Shown here one piece after another: positions 23,242-37,900 of a stretch of 64,000 nt of DNA. A program made the translations under genes and the position numbers. A model generated the notes under the pieces. That model did not search any database. It saw only the letters and a list, made by a program, of their open reading frames with translations, and was not told the origin of the DNA. The stretch's first letter is position 1. Each line of letters begins with the position of its first letter. The DNA is from Vanilla planifolia (Eukaryota; Streptophyta; Magnoliopsida; Asparagales; Orchidaceae), in contig CM043878.1 in the NCBI GenBank assembly GCA_023846275.1, forward strand, positions 8,735,501 through 8,799,500, written 5' to 3'.

Positions 23242-26200
23242 AAGGTTAAGCTAGGCTAAGCTTGGTTTAGGTAGGCTAGAGTAGAGTAGAGTAGAGTAAA
23301 GTAGAGTAGAGTAAAGTAGAATAAAATAATGCTAAGCTAGCTTAGGCTAAAGAAGAGAAGGGTAGAGTAAAGTAGCCTAAGGCTATATTATGCTAAGCTA
23401 GTCTAGATTAGAATAAAGTAGAGTATAGTAGTGTAGAATAGAGTACAGTAGAGTAGAGTAGAGTAGAGAAGAGTAGAGTAGTGTAGGCTACATTATGCTA
23501 GGCTAGGTTAGGTTAGAGTAGAATATTATAGAGTAGAGTAGAATATGATAGAGTAAAGCAGAGAAAAATAGATTAGATCAGAGCAAAGAAGAGAAGAGTA
23601 GAGTAGAGTAGAGTAGAGCATAGTAGTGAAGAAAAAAGTAGAGTAGAGCATTGTAGAGTAAAGTAGAGTAAAGTAGAGTAGAGTAGATAAATATAGAGAA
23701 AAGAAGAGCATAGGAGACTAGAGTAGTGCTAGGTTAAGCTAGGTTAGGCTAGAGTATAATAGAGTAAAGTAGAGTAGAATAGATTAAACCTAAGCTTATT
23801 TAGGCTTTGCTATGTTATGTGTGGCTAGGTTAGAGTAGAGCATAGTAGAATATAGTAGGGTTGAGTAGAGTAAGGCAATGCTAGGTTGGGATGGGCTAGG
23901 CTAGGCTAATTTAGGTTAAGGTAGGATATGGTAGAGAAGAGTAGATTAAATTAGATTAGAATAGAGTAGAGAATAGTAGAGTAGTGTTAGGCTAGGCTAA
24001 GCTAAGCAATAGTATAATAGAGTAAAGTAGAGTAGAGTAGCATAAGGTTAGGCTCAGCTAGGTTATCTTAGGTTAGGTTAGGCTAGAGTAATATAGAGTA
24101 GAGTTGAGCAGAGCAAGGTTAGGCTAAGCTAGGCTAGGTTAAGATATGCTAAGCTAAGCTAGGTAAGGTTAGGCCAAAGTAAGCTAGCATAGAGTAGAGT
24201 AGAGTAGAGAAGAGTAGAGTAGTGTAGAGTAGAGTAGCATAGGGTAGGGTAGGATAGCATAGGATAGGGTAGAGTAGGGTATAGTAGAGTAGAGTAGAGT
24301 AATATAAAGCAGAGTAGTACAGAGCAATACAGAGCAGAGCAAAGAAGTGTAAAACATAGTAGAGTAGAGAAGATGAGAGGAGAAGAGAGGAGAGTAGAGT
24401 AGAGTAGAATACTGTAAAGTGTCAGCATAATGTAAGATAGGGTAGGGTAGGGTAAGGTTGAGTTGAGTGGTGTTGAGTAGAGTAGAGCAGAGTAGAGTAG
24501 AGTAAAGTTAGGTTAAGCTTGGCTAAACTAGAGTAGAGTAGAGTAGGGAAGAGTATAATAGAATAAAGTAGAGTAGATCTGAGTAGAGTTGAGTAAAATC
24601 GAGTAGAATAGAGTAGAATAGAGTAGAGTTGACTAAAATAGAGTAAAGTAGTATAGGATATGGTAAAGTAGGATAGGATAGGATAGGGTAGGGTAGAGTA
24701 ATGTAGAGCATAGGAGAGTAGAGTAGATAAGAGCATGATAGGGTAGAGTAGAAGAGAGTATAGCAGAGGAGAGTGGAGGAGAGTAGAGAGAGTAGAGCAA
24801 AGGAAGGAGAAAAGAGGAGTGCAGAGGAGAAGAAAAGAGAGTAGAGTGGAGTAGAGTAGCACAGGATATGATAGATTTTAGTAGTAGGGTAGAGTAGAGT
24901 AGATTAGAGCTTGGTTAGGCTAGGCTAGGCTGGGCTATGATAGAGTATTATAGAGTAGAGTAGAGTAGTGTAGAATAGATTGGAGAAAAATAGAGTTAAG
25001 GAGAGTAGAGTAGAATATATTAGAGTTTAGTAGAGTAAAGCAGAGTAGAGTAAAGTAGAGTAGAGTAAAATAGAGTCAAGTAGAATAGAGTAGAGTAAAT
25101 TAAAGTAGAGTAAGTACAATAGAGTAGAGTAGAGTAGAGTAGAGTAGAGTAGAGTAGAGCAGAGTAAAGTAGAGTAGAGTAGAGATCTGTAAGGCTAGGC
25201 TAGGCTAAGTAAGGCTAGAAAATGTTAGGTTAAGCTAGGTTAGGATAGAGTAGAGTGGCATAAAGTAGAGTATAGAGGAGTAGAGTAGAGTAGAGCTATA
25301 TTAGGCTAAACTAGACTAAGCTAGGGTAAGATTGGTTAGAGTAGACTAGAGTAGAGAAGAGTAGAATAGAGTAGAGTAGAGTGGGTAGGGTATGGTAGTG
25401 TAGGGTAGGGTATAGTAGGGAAGGTTTGGATAGGGTATAGTTGGGTATGGTCGAGCTGAGTAAAGTATAGTAGAGTTAGGATAAGTAAGGTTAGGCTATG
25501 CTATGTGATTCTTGACTAGAGTAAGGTAGAGTAGAGTAGAGTAGAGTAGAGTAGAGTGGAGTAGAGTGGGGCTAGTCTAGGTTATGTTATATTAGGCAAA
25601 GCTAAGCTAGGCAAGGCTAAGGTAAGCTAGAGCAGAGGAGAGAAGATCAGAACAGAGTAGAGCACGAAAGAGTAGGGTAGAATAGAGTAGAGAAGAGTAG
25701 AGTAAAGTGGAGTAGAGTTGTGCTAAGCTAGGCTAAGATACATCATAGTAGAGTAGAGTTAAGTAGAGTAGCATAAGATTTTCTAGACTAGACTATGTAG
25801 GGCTAAGCTAGAGTAAAGTGGAGTAGAATAGAGTAGAGTAAGGCCAAGCTAGGCTATAATAGGCTAGAGTAGAGTAGAGTAGATTGGATTAGAGTAGATA
25901 AGATTAGAGTAGAGTATAGTAGAGTAGAGTAGAGTAGACTAGAGTAAAGTAGAGAAGAGAAGAGTAAATCAAAATAGAGTAGAGTAGAGTAGAGTAATGT
26001 ACCGTAGCATATCGTAGGGTAGGGTAAGGTATAAAGTATTGTAGGATTGAGAAGAGTAGGTTAGGATATGATAGGGTATTGTAGGGTAGAGTAGGGTAGA
26101 GTAGAAAAGAGTAGAGTATAATAGAGCTAAGCTCGACTGGCTAAGTAAAGTAGAGTAGAGTAGAGCAGAGTAGAGTAGAGATAAGAAGAGTAGAGTAGAG

Positions 26201-27803
26201 TATAGTAGAATAGGCAAGAGTAGTGTAGAGTAATGTAGTACTAGACTAGGCTAGAGTATAATAGAGTGAAGTTGAGTTGAGTAGAATAGCATAAAGCTAA
26301 GCTTGGCTAGGCTATGCTATGATTGGCTAGGCTTGGTTAGAGTAGAGTAGAGTAGAGTTGAGTAGAGTTTGGTTAGGCTAGGCTAGGGTAGGCTAAAGTA
26401 GAGTAGAGTATAATAGAGTAGAGTATAGTAACATTTAGTAAGGTAGGGTTTGGCAAGGTCGAGTAAGGTAGGGTAGAGTGGGATATGATAGGATAGGATA
26501 GAGAAGGTTAGGGTAAGGTAGAGTAGAATAGAGTAAGGTAGAGTTGAGTAGAGCTTGATTGGTCTAGGCTAGACTAAGAAAGGCTAGGTTAGGTTAGGCC
26601 AGATTAGGTAAGGCTATGGTAGGCTAGAGTATAGTCAAGTAAAGTAGAGTATGATAGATTAGGGTAGGGTAGGGTAGAGTAGCATGAGGTAGGATAGAGT
26701 ATGATAGGGTAGGTAGGGTAGAGTAGAATAGAGTAGAGTTGAGCTAGGTTAGGCTAGGGTAGGCAAGAGTAAGGTATAGTAGAGTAGGGTAGAGTAGAGA
26801 AGAGAAGTGTAGGATAGAGTTAAGTAGAGTAGAGTAGAGTAGAGGTAGGTTAGCCTAGGCTAGGCTAGGCTAAGTAAAGTTATGCTAGGTTAGGTTAGGC
26901 TAGGGTATACTAGAGTAGAGTAAAGTAGAGTATAATAAAGTAGAGTAGAGTATAGCAGTGCAGAGTAGAGTAGACTTGAGTAGAGTAGGGTAGGGTAGGG
27001 TAGGGTTAGAAAGGGTAGGATAGGATTGGGTAGGGTAGGGCATAGTAAGGTAGGGTACAATAGGGTAAAGTAAGGTAGGGTAGGATAAAGTAGAGTAGAG
27101 TAGAGTTAGGTTAGGCTAAGTTAGGCAAGGCTAGGCTAGGCTAAGTTAAGGTAGAGTAGACTAGAGTCAGGTAAGTCTAAGCTAGGTTAGGTTGGAATAA
27201 GCCAGGCTAAGCTAAGTAAGAGTAGGATAGAGGAGAGTAGAGTAGAGTAGAGTAGAGGTGAGCAAAGTAGGGCAAAGTAGAGCAGAGCATTGTAAAGCAG
27301 AGTTAAGTAGAGTAGTGCTAGGCTAGGCTAAGTAAGAGTATAATATAGTAAAGTAAAGTAGAGTAGCATAGGGTTAACTAGGCAACACTATGATAAGTGG
27401 TATAGTTATAGTATAGTAGAGTAAGGTAAACTAGAGTAGAGTAGAGTAAAATTAGGCTAAGTTAGGCTAGGCTAGGCTAGAGTAGAGTAGAGTAGAGTAG
27501 AGTAGAGTAAAGTAGAATAGAGTAGAGTAGAGTAAAGTAGAGTAGAATAGAGTAGAGTAGCGTAGCATATGGTAGAATAAGGTAGGGTAGGGTAGGGCAG
27601 GATAGGGTAGGGTAAGGTATGGTAGGGTAGGGTAAAGGATAGGATAAGGTATGATTAAGTAGGATAGATTAGAGTAGGATAGCAAGTAGAGTAGAATAGA
27701 GTAGAGTAGAGCTAAGTTAGGCTAGGCAAGGTTAGGCTTCGATAGAGTAGAATAGAGTTGAGTAGTATAAGATAAGGTTAGGTAAGGTAGCATAGGATAA
27801 GGT
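23242..27803. repeat. Pentanucleotide satellite, block 3b
   Basis: About 4.6 kb of GTAGA, GTAGG and GGCTA units between two solo LTRs. Landmark modules near 23751, 24011, 26252 and 27335. Ends at AAGGT (27799-27803). No gene seen. Confidence 0.94.
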
Positions 27804-29616
27804 TGAAGTGTTTCGTGCTCAGGAAATCCCACAAGAGGGGGGGGGGGTGAATTGTGTATTTAAAAATTTCAAGACTTCCGAAATTAAAATTTAAAAGTTT
27901 TAAGCACGAATAAAGAAATTTGAACACAAAAGTTTTTAGGTGGTTCGACTCAAAACCGAGTCTACGTCCACCCCCAACCGGTGTTGGGAAAATCCACTAA
28001 ATACACCAATTACAAGTGAGGTTTTTCGTACGATTCACATCAAACCTACTTGGGATTTTTACTACGGCTAATCCCAAACCTACTTGAGTTTTTCTCCGGG
28101 CTCAACTCAAACCGGGGGCTTTAGCACCACTGCCGGATGCCCTTACCCCAAAACGAAAAATACAACGATTGGCAAAAAGAACTTAGGAGAAAAAGGAGGC
28201 ACACACAATTGAGAAATTAGAAGGATAAAAATGAGAAAAATTGAATCATGAACCTCTAATTTCAAGCGCCTTGTTGCAGTTTTCCTTTTGAGCTTGAAGG
28301 CACCATTTTTGCTTGTGATTGCTCGAATTTGAGATCTGAAATCTTTGAAATAATTTAGCAAATGTAAACTTAATAAATCTTAATTCATCCCTATTTATAG
28401 AGCTTAAAATTGAGCTCAAAACAAACCTTCAACGGCTCCTAAAAATCAACTAGCTGTTCTCGCAACGGACGGAAAGCAGCCACTATCCGATCCGGGCCCA
28501 AAATCGAACGGCGCTGATCAATTTACGAAACAGCCGTTTGATTTTGATCTGGAGCGTTGGATGTGCACGTTGAACGAACGGCGCCGATTAAACTCGCGAA
28601 ACAGCTGTTCGATTTCGATCTCGCGCATTGGATCTGGGCGGGCTTGATCTGCGCCTTTGGATCCTGCCGAAGTTATAAGGTGGGATTTTTAGTCCCACAC
28701 TGCAGAACTAAAATCAGCTCAACGCTTTATAAGGGATTTGCGCTGTTAATCTCTCGAGCCTCTGTGGGGCTGGCTCCCCCCTTCCTTGACAGGGATTTCA
28801 CCAACCGATCGGGTTGACTTGACCATGCACTGTTCATTGACCGTTGACCGTCGCTGTAGTTTGACCTAGCCGAGCTCCTCTCTGTGGGCTTTGGGCTGGC
28901 TTGGCTTAGCCGAGTACTGTTCATTTGACCGTTGACCACCGTTGTAGTTTGACCTCGCCGTGGTCCTCTCGGCGGGCTTTGGGCGGTCTTGGCTCGCCCC
29001 TTTTCGGGTCAACCAATTCTTTTTTTTTTTTTAATTTCTAAAAGACCTGGACGGGCTAATTGCGTGACGGGTCGGCCCGCCCAGTACTACAGTGAATTTT
29101 CCCGAGACTTAAGCTGTTTTAAGGTTGATTGGAATAATTTTTGTGCTAAAATTTTAAATATAAGTGTACCAAAATAATTTTATATTATCATAGTATTATA
29201 AGTTTTCTAAATGACTATGAAAAGAGATTTATGAAAAATAATTCCTAAATAATTTTAAAAAATCAAATACCGATGTCTATACTTTTTGTCAATAAAGCTT
29301 GGCCCAAAAATCAAAATTCAATAGTTATTAATTTTATAACATTTTCAAATATTAATACTACTAGTGTGCCTCATAATCTAAAAAATTGGACATCTCAATT
29401 TCAAGAAAAATTAATAAAAACTCAAATATGAAAGTTCTAGCATATGTCTCAAATTTCCTTGAAGTATGCCATGGCTTCAAGGTCCTTAGAGACCACTATT
29501 TTAGACATGTGAAATACATGGCTTGATTTAATTAAATATTAACAATTTTACTTAAAATCAAGCCTAAATAAAATATAAACATTTATGCTTGATTCGTCAA
29601 ACACAAGGGTGTAACA
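27804..29616 (-). mobile_element. Solo LTR, 1,813 bp, family B
   Basis: Read on the minus strand it starts TGTTACACCC and ends ACACTTCA. It is flanked by AAGGT on both sides (27799-27803 and 29617-29621). A minus-strand TATA box (TATAAAT, 28393-28399) supports the orientation. A run of 11 G lies at 27837-27847 (+ strand). The conserved-looking stretch near 27930-28010 (GGTGGTTCGACTC) resembles LTRs I recall as widespread in plants, but I cannot name the family. No coding sequence inside. The small frames at 28143, 28557, 28727 and 28989 have no recognisable product. Confidence 0.87.
28393..28399 (-). promoter_or_regulatory. LTR TATA box (family B)
   Basis: TATAAAT on the minus strand, about 1.2 kb from the LTR start. 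Sequence match only. Confidence 0.5.
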
Positions 29617-30839
29617 AAGGTAGATTAGAGTAGAGCAGAGTAGAGTAGAGCAGATCAAAGAAGAGAAGAGTAGAGCAGAGTGAAGCAGAGTAGAGAAGAG
29701 CAGAGAAGAGTGGAGTAGAGTAGAGTAGAGCATAGAAGTGTAGAGCAAAGTGGAGCAAAGCAAAGCAAAGTAGAGCATAAGAGAGTAGAGTAATGTGAGG
29801 CTAGGCTAGGCTAGAGTATAATAGATTAAAATAGAGTAGAGTAGAATAGCACAAAGCAAGGCTTGGTTAGGGCATGTTATAGGCTAGACAAGTTCAGAGT
29901 ATAGTAGAGCACAACAGAGTAGAGTTGATTAGAGCATGACTAAGCTAAGCTAAGATAGGCTTGAGTAGAGTAGTATAGAGTAGAGTAGAGTAGAGTAGAA
30001 TAAATTGGCATAGGGTAGGGTAGGTTAGGGTAAGAAAGGGTAAGGTAGAGTAGGGTATGGTAGGATAGGATAGGGTAGGGTAAAAGAGAGTAGAGTAGAG
30101 TAGAGCTAGATTAAGCTAGGCTAGACTAGGCTAAGCAAGGTTAGGCTAGCTTAGGCTAGGGTAGGGAAGGGTATGGTAAGGTAGGATAGGGTAGAGAAGA
30201 GTAGAGTAGAGTAGAGTTAGGCTAGAGTAGGCTAGGTTAGAGTAGAGTATAGTAGAGCAAGGTTAGGTTAGGCTAGGCAAAGCAAGGCTTGGCTAGGTGA
30301 GGCTAAGCTAGGGTAGCCTGGGATGGGCTAGAGTAGAGTAGAGTATAATAGAGTAGAGTAGACTAAAGAATAGTAGAGTATAATAGATTAGAGTATAGTA
30401 GAGTACTATATAATAGTGTAGGATAGGTAGGGTAGGCTTAGGGAAGGCAGGGTAGGGTATGGTAGGTAGTGTAGGATAGGGTAAAGTAGATTAGAGTATA
30501 GTAGAATAAAATAGAATTGAGTAGAGTAGAGTAGAGTACAGTAGTGTAGAGTATAGGAGTGTCTGGTAGGTTAGGATTGGGTAAGCTAGATAGGGTAGTG
30601 TAACGTAGGGGAGGGTCGAGTGTGATAGGGTCGGGTAAAGTAAGGTAGGGTAGGGTAGAGTATAATACAGTATAATAGAGTAGAGTACAATAAAGTAGAG
30701 TAGAGTAGAGCTATGTTAGGCTCAGCTAAGCTAGGCTAAACATTGCGAGGCTAGGCTAGGGTAGACTAAAGTAGAGTAGAGTAGAGTAGCATAGGGTAAG
30801 ATAGGGTAGGATAGGGTAGGATAGGGTAGGGTATGGTAA

Positions 30840-30945
30840 GGTTCAATTCAATTCTATTCGGTTCGGTTCAATTCAGATCGATTCTTTTCGATTCAGTTCG
30901 GTTTGATTCGGTTCAGTTCTGTTAAGTTTTTTCGGTTCGATTCGG
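30840..30945. repeat. GGTTC-type pentamer block 3a
   Basis: Shortest of the GGTTC stretches (~105 bp); position relative to AT-rich copy 3 matches block 2a. Confidence 0.82.
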
Positions 30946-31145
30946 TAGAGTAGAGTAGTCGCGTAATGTAGGGGGGTATAGTAACCTAGGGGAGGGTAGG
31001 GTATGGTAGGGTAGGGTTGAGTAAAGTAGAGTAGAATAGAGCTAGGTTAAGCTAAGCTAAGTAAGGCTAAGCTAGGTTAGTCTAGGATCAACAAGAGTAA
31101 AGTAGAGTAGCATAGGGTATGGTAGGGTAGGGTTGGGTAGGGTAG

Positions 31146-31322
31146 TGTTCGATTCTGTTCAGTTTGGTTCGTTTCTAACCAGTTCAATTCAGTTCGCCTC
31201 GATTTGGTTCTGCTTTGTTCGGTTCAGTTCGATTCGATTTGGTTCGATTCATTTTGATTCTGTTCAGTTCGATTCAGTTTGATTCAGTTTGGTTTGGTTC
31301 AATTCGATTCGGTTATGTTCGA
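31146..31322. repeat. GGTTC-type pentamer block 3b
   Basis: Entered through GTAGTGTTCGATTCTG; leaves into GATAGAGTAGAGTATTGTAG, as do its counterparts in units 1 and 2 with small changes. Confidence 0.85.
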
Positions 31323-31631
31323 TAGAGTAGAGTATTGTAGCGTAGGATAGGGTAGAGTAGAGTGGGGTAAGGTAGTGTAGTGTAGTGAAGGGTAGGGTAA
31401 GGGTAAGGTAGGATAGGGTAGAGTAGAGTAGAATGGAGGAGGATATAGTAAAGTAGAGTAAAATAAAGTTGAGTAGAGTAGAGTAGAATTAGGTTAGGCT
31501 AGGCTAAGCAATACTATGCTAGGCTAGGCTAGGCTCAGCTATGCTAGGGTAGACTAGAGTAGAGTAAAGTAAAGTAGCATAGGGTAGGGTGGGGTAGGGT
31601 AGGGTAGGGTAGGGTAGTGTAGGGTAAGTTA

Positions 31632-31835
31632 TGGTTTGATTTTGTTAGGTTCGGTTCAGTTCGGTTTGGTTTTGTTCGGATCTGTTCGATTCGGTTCGGT
31701 TCAATTGGATTCAGTTTGGTTTGATTTGATTTGGTTTGGTTTGATTCAATTCTTTTTGGTTCAATTCGATTCTGTTCGGTTTGGTTTGGTTTGGTTCTGT
31801 TCGGTTTAGTTTCGTTTGATTTTGTTTGGTTTGGT
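31632..31835. repeat. GGTTC-type pentamer block 3c
   Basis: Directly abuts AT-rich copy 3, again with GGTTT units near the junction. Confidence 0.85.
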
Positions 31836-34969
<3,134 letters not shown>

Positions 34970-37900
34970 AGAGTAGAGTATAGCAGAGTAGAGTAGAGAA
35001 GAGCAACATAGAGCAGAGCAAAGTAAGACAGAGTATAGTAGAGTAGAGTAGAATAAAATAAAGTAGAGAGGAGTAAAGCAGAGTAGAGTAGTGTTAGGCT
35101 AGGCTAGGTTAGGTTAGGTTAGATTAGAGAATAATAGAGTGAAGTAGAGTAGAGTAGAGTAACATGGGGCTAGGCTTGGCTAGGCTATGCTATATTTGGC
35201 TAGGCAAGGCTAGAGTAGAATAGAGTATGGTAGAGTATAGTATAATAGAGTAGAGTAGAACAAGGTTAGGCTAAGTTATGTTAGGTTAGGATAAGCTAGG
35301 GTAGGATAGGGTAGAGTAGAGTAGAATAGATTAGAACAGAGAAGATTAAAGAAGAGTAGAATAGAGTATAATAGAGTAGAGTGGAGTAGAGTAGGCTTGG
35401 CTAGGCTAGGCTATGTTAGGCAAGGCTATGCTAGGTTAAGCTTGGCCAAGGTAAGCTAGAGTAGAGTATGTTAGAGTAGAGTATAGTAGAGTAGATCAAA
35501 ATAAAGTATAGTATAGTAGAATTAAAAAATGCTAAGCTAGGCTAAACTAGCATTGACTAAAGTAAAAAAGAGCAAAGTAGACTAACAATAGGTTAAGTTA
35601 AGCTTAGCTAGGCAAGACTAGAATAAAGTATAGTAGAGTAAAGTAGAGTAGAGTAGAGAAGAGTAAGGCTAGGTTACCTTGATAGGTTACGTTAGGCTAT
35701 GTTTGGCTTAGCTAGGCTCAACTAGGCTAACTTAAGCTGGGCTAGAGTAGAGTATAATAGAGTAGAGTAGAGCAGAGTAGAGTAGAGAAGAGTAGAATAG
35801 AGCAGAGCAGAGTAGAACAAAGAAGAGTAGAGCATAGAAGAGTAGAGAAGAGTCTAGCAAAGCAGAGTAGAGTAGAGAAGTGTAGAACAAAGTAGAGTGG
35901 AGTAGAATAGGGCATAGAAGAGTAGGGTATAACAGAGTAGTTCTAAGCTAGGCTATAGCATAATAGAGTAAAGTAGAGTAGAGTAACATAAGGCTAGGTT
36001 AGATTAGGTAATGTTAGGCTAGAGTACTATAGAGTATAATAGAGTAGAGTTATATTAGGTTTGGCAAGGTTAGGTTAGGATAGGTTAGAGTAGAGTAGCA
36101 TAGGCTAGGGTATGATAAGGTAAGATAGGATAGGGTAGGATAGAGTAGAGTAGAGCAAAGTAGAGTAAAGTAGAGCAAAGTATAAAAAAGCAAAGTAAAG
36201 TAGAGTAGAGCAAAATAGAGCAGAGTAGAGGAGAGCAGAGTAGAGCAAATAAAAGAAGAGTAGAATAGAGCATAATAAAGTTGAGTAGAGTAGAGCAGAT
36301 AAGAGAAGAATAGAGTAGAGTAAAATAGAATAGAGCAGCATAACATAAGATGGGATAGGGTAGCATAAGATAGGGTAAGGTAGAGTTGAGTAGAGTAGAA
36401 TAGAGTAAAGTAAAGCTAGGTGAGGCTAGGCTAGACTTGGTTATGCTAGGCTATGTTATGTTAAAGTAGAGGAGAGTAGAGTAGAGTAGAGAAGAATAGA
36501 GTATAGTAGAGTAGAGTAGAATAGAGAAAAGTAAAGTAGAGTTATGCAGAGTTGTGGAGAGTTGAGAAGAGTAAAGTAGAGTAGAGTTGAGTAGAGTAAA
36601 GCAGAGTTGTGCTAGGTTGAGCTAAGCTAAGCTAAACTTAGTAAGGCTAGGTTAGTCTAGGCTAGGAGAAGCTTTTGTAGAGTAGAGTATAGTAGAATAG
36701 AGTAGAGTAGAGTAAAATAGAGTAGAGTAAAGTAAGCATTTGGTAAGGTAAGGTAGGATAGGGTATTGTAATCTAAGGTAGAGTAGAGTGAAGTAGAACA
36801 GAACAGAGTAGGGTAGAAATGAGTAGAGAAGAGTAGAGTAGAGTAGAGCCAAATAGAACAAAGTAAAGCAGAGCATAAAAGAGTAGAGTAGAGTAGAGGA
36901 AAGCAAAATAAAGAAGAGAAGGGTAGAGCAAAGTAGAGCAGAGTAGTGAAGAGCAGAGCATAGTAAAATAGAGCAGAGTAGAGGAGAGCATGGGAGAGCA
37001 GAGAGCAGAGAGTAGAAGAGAAGATAAGAGAGGAGAGTAGAGTAGAGTAGAGTAGCATAAGAGGATAGGGTAGGATAGGATAGGGCTTAAGGATTAGGGA
37101 TTAAAGTATAGAACAGTAACGTAACGTAAAGTAGAATATAATAGAGTAGACTACAGTACAATACAGTAGAGTAAAATAGAGTAAAATAGAGTAGGGCAGA
37201 GTAGAGTAGAGTAGAGTAGTGTAGAATAGAGAAGAGTAGAGTTTAGTAAAGTAGAGCTAGGTTATTCTAGGCTAGGCATGGCTAGGCAAGACTAAGCTTG
37301 GCTAGGCTAGGTTAGGCAAGCTTAGGCTAATGTAAGCAAGAGCAGTGTAGAGTAGAGTGGAATAGATTAGAGTAGAGTAGTGCTGAATAGAGCAGAGTAT
37401 AGTAGATTAGAGTAGCATATGGCAAGGTAGGGAAAAATAAGGTAGGATAATGTAGGGTATCTTAGAGCAGAATAGAGTAAAATAGAGTAGAACACAATAG
37501 GGTAGAGTAGAATAGAATAGTGAAAGGTAGAGTTGAGTAGAGTATAGTATAGTAGAGTAGAGCAGTGCAAAGTGGATAAGAGCAAAGTAAAGTAGACAAG
37601 AGTAGAGCAAAAGAGAGGAAAGAAGAGGAGAGGAGAATGGAGGAGAGGAGAAGTGAAGAGAGGAGAGGAGAGTAGAGTAGGGTAGAGTCGAGTAGAGTAG
37701 CATAGGGTAGGACAGGATAGGGTAGAATAGAGCAGAGTAGTGTAGAGTTAGGCTAGGTTAGGATAAAATAAAGTAGAGTAAGGTAGAGCAGACTTGAGTA
37801 GAATAAAGAAAAGTAGAGTTGAGTTTATTAAAGTAGAGGAAAGTAGAGTAGAGTAGAGTAGAGCAAGGCTAGGATAGACTAGGCAAAGCTAAGCAAGGCT

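Larger units (their letters stand above)
29617..31835. repeat. Pentanucleotide satellite, block 3c
   Basis: Continues block 3 after the family B LTR. A landmark module lies near 29812 and three GGTTC blocks fill the last kilobase. Confidence 0.94.
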
